Positions 1-6,959 of a stretch of DNA of 13,075 bases are shown in pieces. The notes under the pieces are model-generated. The model was not told the DNA's origin. It ran no database searches and worked only from the letters and a program-made list of their open reading frames with translations. The position numbers and the translations under genes were made by a program. This DNA is from Burkholderiaceae bacterium (GTDB lineage: Bacteria; Pseudomonadota; Gammaproteobacteria; Burkholderiales; Burkholderiaceae_E), in the NCBI GenBank assembly GCA_019428955.1, contig JAHYJF010000076.1, forward strand, positions 1 to 13,075. The letters are read 5' to 3'. Position 1 is the first letter of the stretch; each line of letters begins with the position of its first letter.

Positions 1-2
1 AT

Positions 3-542
3 GGGCTGTTCGTCGGCATGGTCGTCTATCGCACCATCGGCGTGCGCGACCTGATGGAAATCCTGGTCGATGCTGCCGAGACCTCGGGAATCATCCTGAT
101 CGTCGTGGCGCTGGCCAGCATCTTCGCCTACGCGGTCAACACCTTGGGCATCGTCGATCCGATCACCCGCGTCGCCACCGAAACCGGCCTCGGATCCTAC
201 GGCGCAATGGCGATCATCGTGGTCGTGCTGTTGCTGATCGGCATGGTTCTCGACGGGGTGTCGATCTTCCTGATCTTCGTGCCCTTGCTGGTTCCGCTGA
301 TGCGCCTCTACAGCTGGGATCCGGTGTGGTTTGGCGTGCTGATGAGCTTCATGGTCGCCATCGGCCAGTTCACGCCGCCGGTGGCGGTCAACCTGATGGT
401 GACCAGCCGGCTTGCGGGAGTCCGAATCGAACATACCGCCAAGTGGGCGATCTGGTTCGTGTTCTCGATGATGGTGCTGCTGGTGATCCTGATCGCGATC
501 CCGGGAATCACGACCTGGCTGCCCGACGCGCTCGGCTACTGA
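3..542 (+). CDS. TRAP transporter large permease (DctM family), 3' part
   Basis: This is the C-terminal 179 residues of a membrane subunit of a tripartite ATP-independent periplasmic (TRAP) importer, which uses an ion gradient to take up organic acids captured by a periplasmic binding protein. The frame is open from the left edge, so the true start lies outside. Visible are long hydrophobic helices, the segment GMVLDGVSIFLIFVPLLVP and, further on, GQFTPPVAVNLMVTSRLAGV. The latter matches the TPP-containing motif near the end of DctM proteins. The stop is TGA. Only 34 bases separate it from the end of the converging E1 beta gene, and no convincing terminator lies there, only a GC palindrome (545-554). 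The substrate cannot be told from this fragment. The small permease and binding protein would be expected upstream, outside the window. Family call is firm; specificity unknown. Confidence 0.9.
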   Translation, partial: GLFVGMVVYRTIGVRDLMEILVDAAETSGIILIVVALASIFAYAVNTLGIVDPITRVATETGLGSYGAMAIIVVVLLLIGMVLDGVSIFLIFVPLLVPLMRLYSWDPVWFGVLMSFMVAIGQFTPPVAVNLMVTSRLAGVRIEHTAKWAIWFVFSMMVLLVILIAIPGITTWLPDALGY

Positions 543-576
543 GCGCCGGCCGGCCCGATAGCCAGGCGGCCAGGGG

Positions 577-1533
577 TTAGGCCAACAGGGTTTCGCCCTT
601 CGCCGCGATCTCGGCGGGCGAAATCCGCGCCTGCGCTTCCAGTCCCGGCGAATAGCCGACCGGGATCCGCTGGCCACCGAGCCGCGCCAGGCGCGCGCCG
701 GTATGCTCAGCCAGCGTCGCGACAATTTCCGCTCCGAATCCGGAGACCTGGACGGCCTCGTGCACGACCAGCGCCCTCCCCGTCTTTGCCACCGACTCGA
801 AGACCGCCTCGCGGTCCCAGGGCCAGAGCGTGCGCAGGTCGATCACCTCGGCATCGATGCCCCGGGCAGCCAGCAATTCGGCCGCGGCCAGCGACCAGTG
901 CACCGCCTTGCTCCAGGTGACGATGGTCAGGTCCCTGCCGGAACGCACCACCTGTGCCAGACCCAGTGCTGCCAGCCTCAACTCGTCGACTTCGCCTTCG
1001 AGCCCCCAGAGCTCCTTGTGTTCGAGGTAGACCACCGGGTCGCCGCAGTCGAGCGCGGCGCGCAGCAGCGAATAATTGTCCTGCGCGCTCGCGGGTGTGA
1101 CCACCACCAGTCCGGGGATGTGCGTGAACCAGCTCTCCAGCGACTGCGAGTGTTGCGCCGCCGAGGCACTCCAGATCCCGATCGGCATCCTGATCACCGC
1201 CGGCACCCGGCCCTGGCCGCCGAACATGAAGCGGTTCTTGGCGGCCTGGTTGACGATCTCGTCCATGGCGCAGAGCGCGAAATCCATCACCCGCATCTCG
1301 ACCACCGGCTTGAGCCCGGTAAGCGCCATGCCCACCGCGGCGCCGACGATCGTGGCTTCGGAGATCGGGGTGTCGATCACGCGCTCGGCACCGAACTCCT
1401 CGCGCAAGCCGCGATACTGGCCGAAGATTCCGCCGCGGCCGAGGTCCTCGCCCAAAGTCACCACCCGCAGATCGCTGCGCATCGCCGCGGCCAGGCCGTT
1501 GGCGGCGGCGGCCGCGTAGCTCATCAGCGCCAT
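577..1533 (-). CDS. TPP-dependent 2-oxoacid/acetoin dehydrogenase E1, beta subunit
   Basis: This is the transketolase-like C-terminal half of a heterotetrameric alpha2beta2 E1, which decarboxylates a 2-oxoacid or cleaves acetoin on thiamine diphosphate and normally passes the acyl group to lipoyl-E2. The 318-residue protein has the usual family length. Visible are GEDLGRGGIFGQY (28-40), DTPISEATIVGAAVGMA (54-70) with the conserved catalytic Glu59, HSQSLESWF (128-136), and the C-terminal IDLRTLWPWD (231-240) of the transketolase C domain. I chose the ATG at 1533 over an in-frame start at 1587. It is preceded by GGGAG seven bases upstream and the protein then begins like its relatives; the extra 18 residues would overlap the alpha gene more deeply. 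The start overlaps the end of the alpha gene by 10 bases, implying translational coupling. No E2 or E3 gene is in the window. The acyl substrate (pyruvate, branched-chain oxoacid or acetoin) is not determined. Confidence 0.92.
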   Translation of the reverse strand: MALMSYAAAAANGLAAAMRSDLRVVTLGEDLGRGGIFGQYRGLREEFGAERVIDTPISEATIVGAAVGMALTGLKPVVEMRVMDFALCAMDEIVNQAAKNRFMFGGQGRVPAVIRMPIGIWSASAAQHSQSLESWFTHIPGLVVVTPASAQDNYSLLRAALDCGDPVVYLEHKELWGLEGEVDELRLAALGLAQVVRSGRDLTIVTWSKAVHWSLAAAELLAARGIDAEVIDLRTLWPWDREAVFESVAKTGRALVVHEAVQVSGFGAEIVATLAEHTGARLARLGGQRIPVGYSPGLEAQARISPAEIAAKGETLLA

Positions 1534-2543
1534 ATGCCAACTCCCGTATCCTGGACTTCCGCGCATGCCGACGACGCCAATGGCCAAGGCGCGGCGGCGG
1601 CGCTGGCCAGTGCCACGGCGACTTCGGCCCGGGCCTCGCTCATTACTGCCTCGATCGCGGCGCTGTCGGCGCCCCGCGCCACGAGTTGGGCGCCGGCAAC
1701 CACCAGCGGATCGCCCAGCTTCGCGGCCGCCAGTTCCGCCGGGTCACGGTAGGCGGCAGGATCGACCGACACGTGGCCGGTGAACCGGTAGGTCTTGGCG
1801 TGCAGCAAGCGCGGGCCAGCGCCCGAGCGCACTGCTGCGATCAATGTCCCCGCGGCGGCGTACACCGCTGCCACATCGTTGCCGTCGACCGCCAGCGCCT
1901 CGACGCCATGGCTGGCGGCCCGCGCCGCAGCACCTTCACCCGCCGACATCGCCTTCGTTTGGGTGGTAGCCGACCACTGATTGTCCTCGCAGACGAACAG
2001 GATCGGGAGCCGGAAGGCCGCCGCCCAGTTGAGGCTCTCGGCAAAAGGACCGCGGTTGATCGCGCCGTCGCCGAAGAAACTGACTGCGATGGCATCAGTG
2101 TGCTGAATCATGATCGAGTGCGCTGCGCCGACCGCGATCGGGATTCCCGCCGCCACGACCCCATTGGCGCCGAGCATGCCGACCGAGAAATCGGCGATAT
2201 GCATCGACCCACCGCGTCCGCCGCAATACCCGCTGGCCTTGCCGAAGAGCTCGTGCATCATCCGCTCGAGGTTCGCACCCTTGGCGATGGTGTGGCCGTG
2301 GCCCCGATGGGTCGAGGTCAGGTAGTCGGTGGGACGCAGGTGCGCGCACACGCCGGCAGGAACAGCTTCCTGGCCGGTCGACAGATGCAAAGGGCCGCGA
2401 ACCTGAACCTGGGAAAACGCCTCTTGGCCGAAGACCGCGACGCCGCCCTGGCTCGCGATCTCGGCGGCATCCTCGAACGCGCGGATCCGACACATGGTCC
2501 GGTAAAGGTTCAACAGCGCCTGGTCCGCAAGTGCTGGCACCAT
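1524..2543 (-). CDS. TPP-dependent 2-oxoacid/acetoin dehydrogenase E1, alpha subunit
   Basis: This is the TPP-binding partner of the beta subunit encoded just downstream, 339 residues long. It carries the E1-alpha hallmarks: HLSTGQEAV (53-61), STHRGHGHTIAKG (77-89), GGSMHIAD (111-118), and the TPP/Mg motif beginning GDGAINRG (158-165) and closing with EDNQ (186-189). The mobile-loop region reads TGHVSVDPAAYRD (255-267). I took the ATG at 2543 because GGAG lies seven bases upstream and the protein then starts in the usual place; an open frame to 2648 adds a poorly conserved-looking N-terminus. Between the FED (23-25) and HLSTGQEA there are about 12 more residues than in AcoA/PdhA as I remember them. 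The closing ENN of many relatives is EDN here. The gene lies 105 bases after the XRE-cupin gene on the same strand and may be co-transcribed with it. AcoA-type function is possible but unproven. Confidence 0.92.
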   Translation of the reverse strand: MVPALADQALLNLYRTMCRIRAFEDAAEIASQGGVAVFGQEAFSQVQVRGPLHLSTGQEAVPAGVCAHLRPTDYLTSTHRGHGHTIAKGANLERMMHELFGKASGYCGGRGGSMHIADFSVGMLGANGVVAAGIPIAVGAAHSIMIQHTDAIAVSFFGDGAINRGPFAESLNWAAAFRLPILFVCEDNQWSATTQTKAMSAGEGAAARAASHGVEALAVDGNDVAAVYAAAGTLIAAVRSGAGPRLLHAKTYRFTGHVSVDPAAYRDPAELAAAKLGDPLVVAGAQLVARGADSAAIEAVMSEARAEVAVALASAAAAPWPLASSACAEVQDTGVGIWR

Positions 2544-2636
2544 CGGGGCTCCGCCTGGGGAAATTGGATGGGGAATATGGTAGCAGGAAGATTTTGACGC
2601 CGCGCCACTACTGGTGGCTGCGCTTGGCCTGAGAAA

Positions 2637-2648
2637 TTGCCGCGGCAA
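2637..2648. other. 12-bp perfect palindrome after the regulator stop
   Basis: TTGCCGCGGCAA directly abuts the TAG stop of the XRE-cupin gene. On the minus strand it is followed by TTTCTC. The stem is short (four pairs with a four-base loop, or a protein-binding dyad), so it is at best a weak terminator or a binding site in the 105-bp gap before the E1 alpha gene. I found no convincing sigma70 promoter in that gap. Confidence 0.3.
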
Positions 2649-3239
2649 CTAGTAGGGCAGCGAGTTGATCCACACCGCCGTGGTCGGTGTCGTTCCCGGG
2701 TTGGTGTAGCGGTGCGGGACCGAACTCTCGAACCGGAACGAATCACCCTCGTAGAGCAGCACGGTACGATCCTCGACGATCAGTTCCAGGGTCCCGGCCA
2801 GCACCAGACCCGCCTCCTCACCCCGGTGGGTGTAGGCCTCGGGACCGGACTGGCCACCGGGCCGGATCTCGACCAGATAGAGCTGGAGCTCGCCGCCCAG
2901 GTCAGGCGTCAGCAGCTCCTTGGTCACGCCGTAGCTGCCCAGGTCGAGCCGGCGGCGCGCGCCGCGCCGAACCACCAGGCCCTTTTCTAGCGGGTCCTGC
3001 GGCGAGCCCTGGTCAAAGAGCCAGCTGGGCGGAATGCCCAGCGCAGCGCTGATCTGCATCAACGATTTCAGCGATGGCGCCGAGACGCCGCGCTCGATCT
3101 GGCTCAACAACCCGACCGAAAGGCCAGCCAGGCGCGAGAGCTCGGTGAGGGTCAGGCCCTTGGCCCGGCGGCGTTGACGCAACTGGCTGCCCAGACCGGA
3201 ATTCGGCATTTCTGCAGTCGCGACGGTCTTCTTTGTCAT
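2649..3239 (-). CDS. XRE-family transcriptional regulator with C-terminal cupin (PuuR-like)
   Basis: This 196-residue DNA-binding regulator combines an N-terminal Cro/C1-type helix-turn-helix (about 17-71, with the recognition segment SVGLLSQIERGVSAPSLKSL) and a C-terminal small-molecule cupin barrel (about 118-190). The cupin shows THRGEEAGLVLAGTLEL (137-153) and GDSFRFESSVPHRYTN (165-180), which hold the His/Glu positions of the pocket (His138, Glu141, His176). This architecture is that of PuuR and related local regulators of amine or amino acid catabolism. I chose the ATG at 3239; an in-frame TTG at 3245 lies too near the GAGG Shine-Dalgarno-like element. The gene sits between the E1 genes (same strand, downstream) and the FAD oxidase-ABC operon (divergent), so it probably controls one or both and perhaps itself. 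The ligand is unknown. The assignment to the XRE-cupin class is firm; equivalence to PuuR is not. Confidence 0.93.
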   Translation of the reverse strand: MTKKTVATAEMPNSGLGSQLRQRRRAKGLTLTELSRLAGLSVGLLSQIERGVSAPSLKSLMQISAALGIPPSWLFDQGSPQDPLEKGLVVRRGARRRLDLGSYGVTKELLTPDLGGELQLYLVEIRPGGQSGPEAYTHRGEEAGLVLAGTLELIVEDRTVLLYEGDSFRFESSVPHRYTNPGTTPTTAVWINSLPY

Positions 3240-3287
3240 CGCCAATCAACCTCAGTGTTTTCCGAGAGACGGGACCGGCTTCACTCG

Positions 3288-3316
3288 TTGACATCACCCG
3301 GAGCCGGAACTAAGAT
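3288..3316 (+). promoter_or_regulatory. Sigma70-type promoter of the FAD oxidase-ABC operon
   Basis: A perfect -35 hexamer TTGACA (3288-3293) is followed after exactly 17 bases by TAAGAT (3311-3316), four of six matches to TATAAT. Transcription would start near 3323, about 60 bases before the ATG of the oxidase gene. It is the best promoter match I found in the window, and it points at an operon that would otherwise lack one. Position inferred from sequence only. Confidence 0.55.
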
Positions 3317-3353
3317 GAAAATAGTGCCGCAAATTTTCACTTTTGTGGAAATT
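3316..3353. promoter_or_regulatory. Candidate operator: inverted TGAAAAT half-sites
   Basis: Three related 7-bp half-sites lie in a row: TGAAAAT (3316-3322), its exact reverse complement ATTTTCA (3333-3339), and TGGAAAT (3346-3352). The second and third form a near-perfect dyad, AATTTTCAC, four T's, GTGGAAATT, with eight of nine pairs matching. The first and third are exactly 30 bases apart. The site overlaps the last base of the proposed -10 and covers the likely transcription start, where a bound repressor would block RNA polymerase. The adjacent XRE-cupin protein is the obvious candidate to bind it; that link is inference. The tract is AT-rich in otherwise GC-rich DNA. Confidence 0.5.
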
Positions 3354-3382
3354 ATTTTAGATAAATTGTAATTGGAGCCGAT

Positions 3383-4666
3383 ATGGCCCAAGACACGCGC
3401 AACTCCCTCTGGTCTCATACCGCGGCACCCGACATCTCGGCGACCGCCCTGCAGGGTGACGTCCAGGCCGATGTGGTGATCGTCGGCGGCGGCTTCACCG
3501 GGTGCGCCGCGGCACTCGCCTTGGCGCAACGCGGCGTCAAGGCTCATGTGCTCGAGGCCCGCTCGATTGGCTGGGGAGCTTCGGGAACGACCGGTGGACA
3601 AGTCATCCCCGGGCTCAAGTACGACCCCGACGAGGTCGACGCCATGTTCGGACCCGAGCTCGGGCCGCGGATGGTGAGCGCGGTCGGCGGCGTCGGCGAC
3701 GAAGTGTTCGGCCTGATCGAGCAGCATGGCATAGACTGCGACGCCCAACGCAAGGGCTGGGTACAGCCGGCGGTGTCGGCGCGAACCCTCGAGATCGGCA
3801 GGCGCCGCTGCGAGCAATGGCAGCGCCGCGGGGCCGATGTCGCCGTGGTCGATCGCGCGCGCATGGCGCAAATTATCGGCAGCGAAATCTATCGGGGCGG
3901 GTGGGAAGACCGCCGTGCCGGCCACATCCAACCGCTGTCCTATGTTCGCGGCCTGGCAGGCGCGGCGCAGCGCGCGGGGGCCGTGATCAACGTTGGCTCC
4001 CAGGCAGTGGCAATCAAGCGCGATGGCGCCAAATGGCGGGTCACCACTGCCGGCGGTTCAGTGCTCGCCGGGCAGGTTCTGCTGGCCACCAACGGCTATA
4101 CCGACGGACTGTGGCCGGGATTGCGCCGGACGGTGGTTCCGGTCATCAGCTACCAGGCGGCCACGGCGCCGCTGCCCGAGGCACTGGGCCGGGACATCCT
4201 GCCCGAGCGGCATGCCGCTTCCGATGCCCGCCGGTTGCTGTGGTACTACCGCCGCGACCGTAACGGCAGGCTGGTGATGGGCGGTCGCGCGCCATTTCGC
4301 GAGAATCTCGGCGCGGCCGACGAAGGCCACGTGCGCCTCGCAGTCGACACCCTGTTTCCGCAATTGCGCGACACGCCGTTCGAATTCCACTGGTTTGGGC
4401 GCGTCGCCATGACCCAGGACCACATCCCGCACCTGCATCGGCTCGACGAAGGGGTGTGGACAGCACTCGGCTACAACGGCCGGGGCGTGGGCATGGCAAC
4501 GCTGCTGGGCCGCTTCCTGGCGGACCTGGCAACCGGTACTCGTCCCGCCGACATCCCGTTCCCGGTGACCGCGATGCGGCCGATCTTCGGCTATCCGTTC
4601 ACCAGAATCGCCGCGCGCGCCCTGATTCGTTACTATCGGTTCCGTGATCAACTGGAAGCCGACTGA
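3383..4666 (+). CDS. FAD-dependent amine/amino acid oxidoreductase (DadA/PuuB family)
   Basis: This 427-residue flavoenzyme of the DAO fold is predicted to oxidise a C-N bond of an amine or amino acid. It has the N-terminal Rossmann motif VVIVGGGFTGCAAALALAQRG (31-51), with Glu58 placed to hold the FAD ribose. Next comes ARSIGWGASGTTGGQVIPG (59-77), the GASG.(N/T)GG element typical of PuuB, OrdL and related oxidases. The C-terminal FAD element is GYNGRGVGMATLLGR (363-377). There is no signal peptide, so it is cytoplasmic. The ATG at 3383 has GGAG seven bases upstream. It is the first gene of a rightward operon with an amino acid ABC importer, so its substrate is probably what that importer brings in. 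PuuA, the ligase that makes PuuB's gamma-glutamylputrescine, is not present in the window, so PuuB identity should not be assumed. N-methyl or D-amino acid substrates are alternatives. Confidence 0.88.
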   Translation: MAQDTRNSLWSHTAAPDISATALQGDVQADVVIVGGGFTGCAAALALAQRGVKAHVLEARSIGWGASGTTGGQVIPGLKYDPDEVDAMFGPELGPRMVSAVGGVGDEVFGLIEQHGIDCDAQRKGWVQPAVSARTLEIGRRRCEQWQRRGADVAVVDRARMAQIIGSEIYRGGWEDRRAGHIQPLSYVRGLAGAAQRAGAVINVGSQAVAIKRDGAKWRVTTAGGSVLAGQVLLATNGYTDGLWPGLRRTVVPVISYQAATAPLPEALGRDILPERHAASDARRLLWYYRRDRNGRLVMGGRAPFRENLGAADEGHVRLAVDTLFPQLRDTPFEFHWFGRVAMTQDHIPHLHRLDEGVWTALGYNGRGVGMATLLGRFLADLATGTRPADIPFPVTAMRPIFGYPFTRIAARALIRYYRFRDQLEAD

Positions 4667-4719
4667 GATCGGACCCGGTTCAATAATTTTTTTGGTTTAC
4701 CCATCAAGGAGGAAGAAGG

Positions 4720-5469
4720 ATGTCCAAGTTATTGCGTCTGCTTACCGCTCTGGCCCTGGTGTTCGGGGTGACGCTGGCCAGTGCCCAGCCCGTGATGCGC
4801 GTCGGTTCGACGCCGACCGGTGTTCCCTTCACCTTCCTCGACACCAAGACCAACCAGATTTCCGGCGTGATGGTCGACCTGATTCGCGCGATCGGCAAGG
4901 ACCAGGGTTTCGGCGTCGAAATCAACGCCTTGGCCTTCAGCAGCCTGATCGCAGCGCTGCAGAGCAACAAGATCGATATCATCGCGGCCGCCATGTATAT
5001 CACCCCGCCGCGCCAGGAAGTGGTCGATTTCAGCCAGCCGATCTACACCTACGGCGAAGGCCTGTTCGTCGCCGCCAAGGATACCAAGGACTACAAGGTT
5101 TGGAGCGATCTCAAGGGCGAGTCGGTGGGCGTGCAGGCCGGCACCGCCTATATCAAGCCGCTGCAGGACTCGGGGCTGTTCAAGGAAGTCAAGGTCTACG
5201 ACTCGATCCAGGACATCATGCGCGACGTCAACATCGGTCGCATCAAGGCAGGCCTGGGCGACTACCCGATCGTCGCCTATCAACTGCTCCAGGGCAGTTT
5301 CCCGGAAACCCGCCTAGCACGCAATTACCAGTCGACCATCAAGGGCAACGTCGGCATCGGAGTGCGCAAGGGTGACAAGGCCACGATGGACAAGATCAAC
5401 GCGGCGCTGACCAAGTTCAAGGCCGACGGCACGCTCGACACCATCCTCAAGCATTGGAACCTGAAGTAA
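4720..5469 (+). CDS. Polar amino acid ABC transporter, periplasmic substrate-binding protein
   Basis: This 249-residue SBP of the HisJ/GlnH type (family 3) captures an amino acid-like ligand in the periplasm and delivers it to the permease encoded next. A Sec signal peptide occupies residues 1-22 (charged KLLR, hydrophobic core, cleavage after ASA). The mature protein keeps PPRQEVVDFSQPIY (96-109), with the Arg98 that in the family binds the ligand's alpha-carboxylate. It also keeps GVQAGTAY (137-144) and GDYPIVAY (180-187), with an Asp where the family usually contacts the alpha-amino group. This points to a zwitterionic amino acid rather than a polyamine such as putrescine, whose binding proteins are a different type. 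The start has a very strong AAGGAGG site. The 53-bp gap after the oxidase gene contains a T7 run (4687-4693) but only a weak stem before it, so readthrough is likely. Confidence 0.93.
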   Translation: MSKLLRLLTALALVFGVTLASAQPVMRVGSTPTGVPFTFLDTKTNQISGVMVDLIRAIGKDQGFGVEINALAFSSLIAALQSNKIDIIAAAMYITPPRQEVVDFSQPIYTYGEGLFVAAKDTKDYKVWSDLKGESVGVQAGTAYIKPLQDSGLFKEVKVYDSIQDIMRDVNIGRIKAGLGDYPIVAYQLLQGSFPETRLARNYQSTIKGNVGIGVRKGDKATMDKINAALTKFKADGTLDTILKHWNLK

Positions 5470-5489
5470 CTATTCCGAGGTAGCAGCCC

Positions 5490-6146
5490 GTGGCTGTATT
5501 CGCCTGGCAGGACATCGTCGAATTCACCCCCCTCCTGGCGGAGGGGGCGGTGGTCACGGTCGAGGTCTTCGCCGGTGCGCTGGTGGTCGCGACCATGCTG
5601 GGCCTGTTGTGGGCGCTGATGCGGGTCTCGGGGATCCCCCTGCTCTCGGGCTTCGCGAAGGGGCTGATCAACATCATTCGGGGTATCCCGATCCTGGTGC
5701 AACTCTTTTACATCTACTTCGTGCTGCCGGAACTGGGCATTGAGTTGAACGCCATGCAGGCCGGGATCTTCGGACTCGGTTTCGCCTATTCGTGCTACAT
5801 GGCGGAGGTGTTTCGCGGCGGAATCGAGGCCATCGATCCGGGCCAGAGCGAGGCCGCCAAGTCACTGGGCATGAGCCGCGTGAAGACCATGGTGCGGGTG
5901 GTACTGCCGCAAGCCTTCAAGGTCTCGCTGCCCCCCTATGGCAACACCTGCATCATGTTGATCAAGGATACTTCGCAGGCCTCGATCATCACCGTCGCCG
6001 AGTTGACTTTCCAGAGCAAACTGATCGCGTCGTCGACCTTCAAGAACGCCGAAGTGTTCACCCTGGTCACGGTGTTCTACCTGGCGCTGTGCCTGCCGCT
6101 GATCTTTGTCGTCGGCCGGTTGGAGAAGAGGATGGGACGCCGATGA
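5490..6146 (+). CDS. Polar amino acid ABC transporter, permease (HisM/GlnP type)
   Basis: This inner-membrane permease of 218 residues has about five hydrophobic segments (roughly 20-42, 56-79, 88-105, 150-172, 188-209). Its cytoplasmic EAA loop, EAIDPGQSEAAKSLGMSRVKTMVRVVLPQA (113-142 in all), couples it to the ATPase. The start is GTG at 5490, chosen because GAGG lies at suitable spacing and it follows the SBP stop by 20 bases. The end overlaps the ATPase start by four bases (ATGA). Only one permease gene is present; many relatives use a HisQ/HisM pair, so this one would act as a homodimer or with a partner encoded elsewhere. Family assignment is firm; ligand as for the SBP. Confidence 0.92.
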   Translation: MAVFAWQDIVEFTPLLAEGAVVTVEVFAGALVVATMLGLLWALMRVSGIPLLSGFAKGLINIIRGIPILVQLFYIYFVLPELGIELNAMQAGIFGLGFAYSCYMAEVFRGGIEAIDPGQSEAAKSLGMSRVKTMVRVVLPQAFKVSLPPYGNTCIMLIKDTSQASIITVAELTFQSKLIASSTFKNAEVFTLVTVFYLALCLPLIFVVGRLEKRMGRR

Positions 6147-6874
6147 TCTCGATCCGCGACATCCGCAAGTCCTTTGGCTCCAATCTCGTGCTTGACGGGA
6201 TTTCACTGGAAGTGTCCCAGGGCGAGGTGGTTTGCATCATCGGGGCCTCGGGATCGGGAAAGTCGACCCTGCTGCGCTGCGTCAACGGTCTCGAGACCTA
6301 CGACGCCGGCGAAATCACTGTCGAAGGCCAGCGCGTCGATCAACATGCCAAGCACATGGTGGCGATTCGTGAGAAGGTCGCGATGGTCTTCCAGCGCTTC
6401 AATCTGTTTCCGCACCGCACCGCCCTGGAAAATGTCATCGAGGGTCCGGTCTACGTCAAGCGCGAACCCCGCGAAAGCGCGCTCAAGAAAGGCCGGGAAT
6501 TGCTAGCCCAGGTGGGACTTGCGGGCAAGGAGGAATCCTATCCCGATCGGCTCTCCGGCGGACAGCAGCAGCGGGTGGCGATTGCCCGCGCGCTGGCAAT
6601 GAATCCGAAGGCAATTCTCTTCGATGAGCCGACCTCGGCTCTCGACCCTGAACTGGTGGGCGAGGTGTTGGCGGTGATGAGAAGCCTGGCTGGCCAGGGG
6701 ATGACGATGTTGGTCGTCACTCACGAGATGGCCTTCGCGCGCGAGGTTGCCGACCGGGTAGTATTCATTGACGGCGGCCGGATCGTCGAGCAGGGACCGG
6801 CGCGCGAAGTACTGGTGTCACCGCAACACGAGCGCACCCAGGACTTCCTGCGGCGGGTAACTCACCCGATCTAG
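6143..6874 (+). CDS. Polar amino acid ABC transporter, ATP-binding protein (HisP/GlnQ type)
   Basis: This 243-residue ATPase powers the importer on the cytoplasmic face. All ABC motifs are intact: Walker A GASGSGKST (34-42), Q-loop Gln84 in MVFQRFNLFPH, signature LSGGQQQR (137-144), Walker B AILFDEPTSALDP (157-169) with catalytic Glu162, and H-loop His194 in VVTHEMAFAR. The FNLFPH.T..EN segment is characteristic of the polar amino acid subfamily. The start at 6143 is set by the ATGA overlap with the permease stop and by GAGG upstream; the open frame extends further 5' but only inside the permease gene. It is the last gene of the rightward operon and is followed by a hairpin at 6893-6914. Confidence 0.95.
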   Translation: MISIRDIRKSFGSNLVLDGISLEVSQGEVVCIIGASGSGKSTLLRCVNGLETYDAGEITVEGQRVDQHAKHMVAIREKVAMVFQRFNLFPHRTALENVIEGPVYVKREPRESALKKGRELLAQVGLAGKEESYPDRLSGGQQQRVAIARALAMNPKAILFDEPTSALDPELVGEVLAVMRSLAGQGMTMLVVTHEMAFAREVADRVVFIDGGRIVEQGPAREVLVSPQHERTQDFLRRVTHPI

Positions 6875-6892
6875 AACCGCTTGCTGCGCGCC

Positions 6893-6914
6893 CCGGCGTG
6901 GCACGCCACGCCGG
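6893..6914. terminator. Hairpin between convergent ABC operon and gabT-like gene
   Basis: A perfect 10-bp stem, CCGGCGTGGC and GCCACGCCGG, is separated by AC (so effectively nine pairs with a four-base loop). On the plus strand it is followed by AGTTTCC, a short T run only. It lies 19 bases after the ATPase stop and 46 bases before the end of the converging aminotransferase gene, the right place for a shared terminator. A second imperfect dyad (GTTTCC and GGAAAC) follows at 6916-6937. A strong stem with a poor T tract makes intrinsic termination probable but not certain. Confidence 0.55.
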
Positions 6915-6959
6915 AGTTTCCCGCGCTTGTCGGAAACGAGCGGCGGGCGGCGCAGCCGC

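Noticed and set aside
545..554. GC palindrome after the TRAP permease stop as a terminator
   Set aside because: GCCGGCCGGC is self-complementary but has no loop and no T tract in either direction.
703..1752. Long plus-strand open frame (349 codons) opposite the E1 beta and alpha genes
   Set aside because: It runs antisense to two genes with clear conserved motifs and its translation is a low-complexity Arg/His/Ala/Gly mix typical of GC-rich shadow frames.
3383..4666. Naming the FAD oxidase puuB
   Set aside because: The sequence fits the wider DAO/PuuB/OrdL family, but without PuuA in the window and with an amino acid-type binding protein downstream the substrate is not established.
4687..4693. 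T7 run before the binding-protein gene as an intrinsic terminator
   Set aside because: The bases before it offer only a four-pair stem (CCGA/TCGG) set well away from the T run, so it is more likely an AT-rich leader than a terminator.
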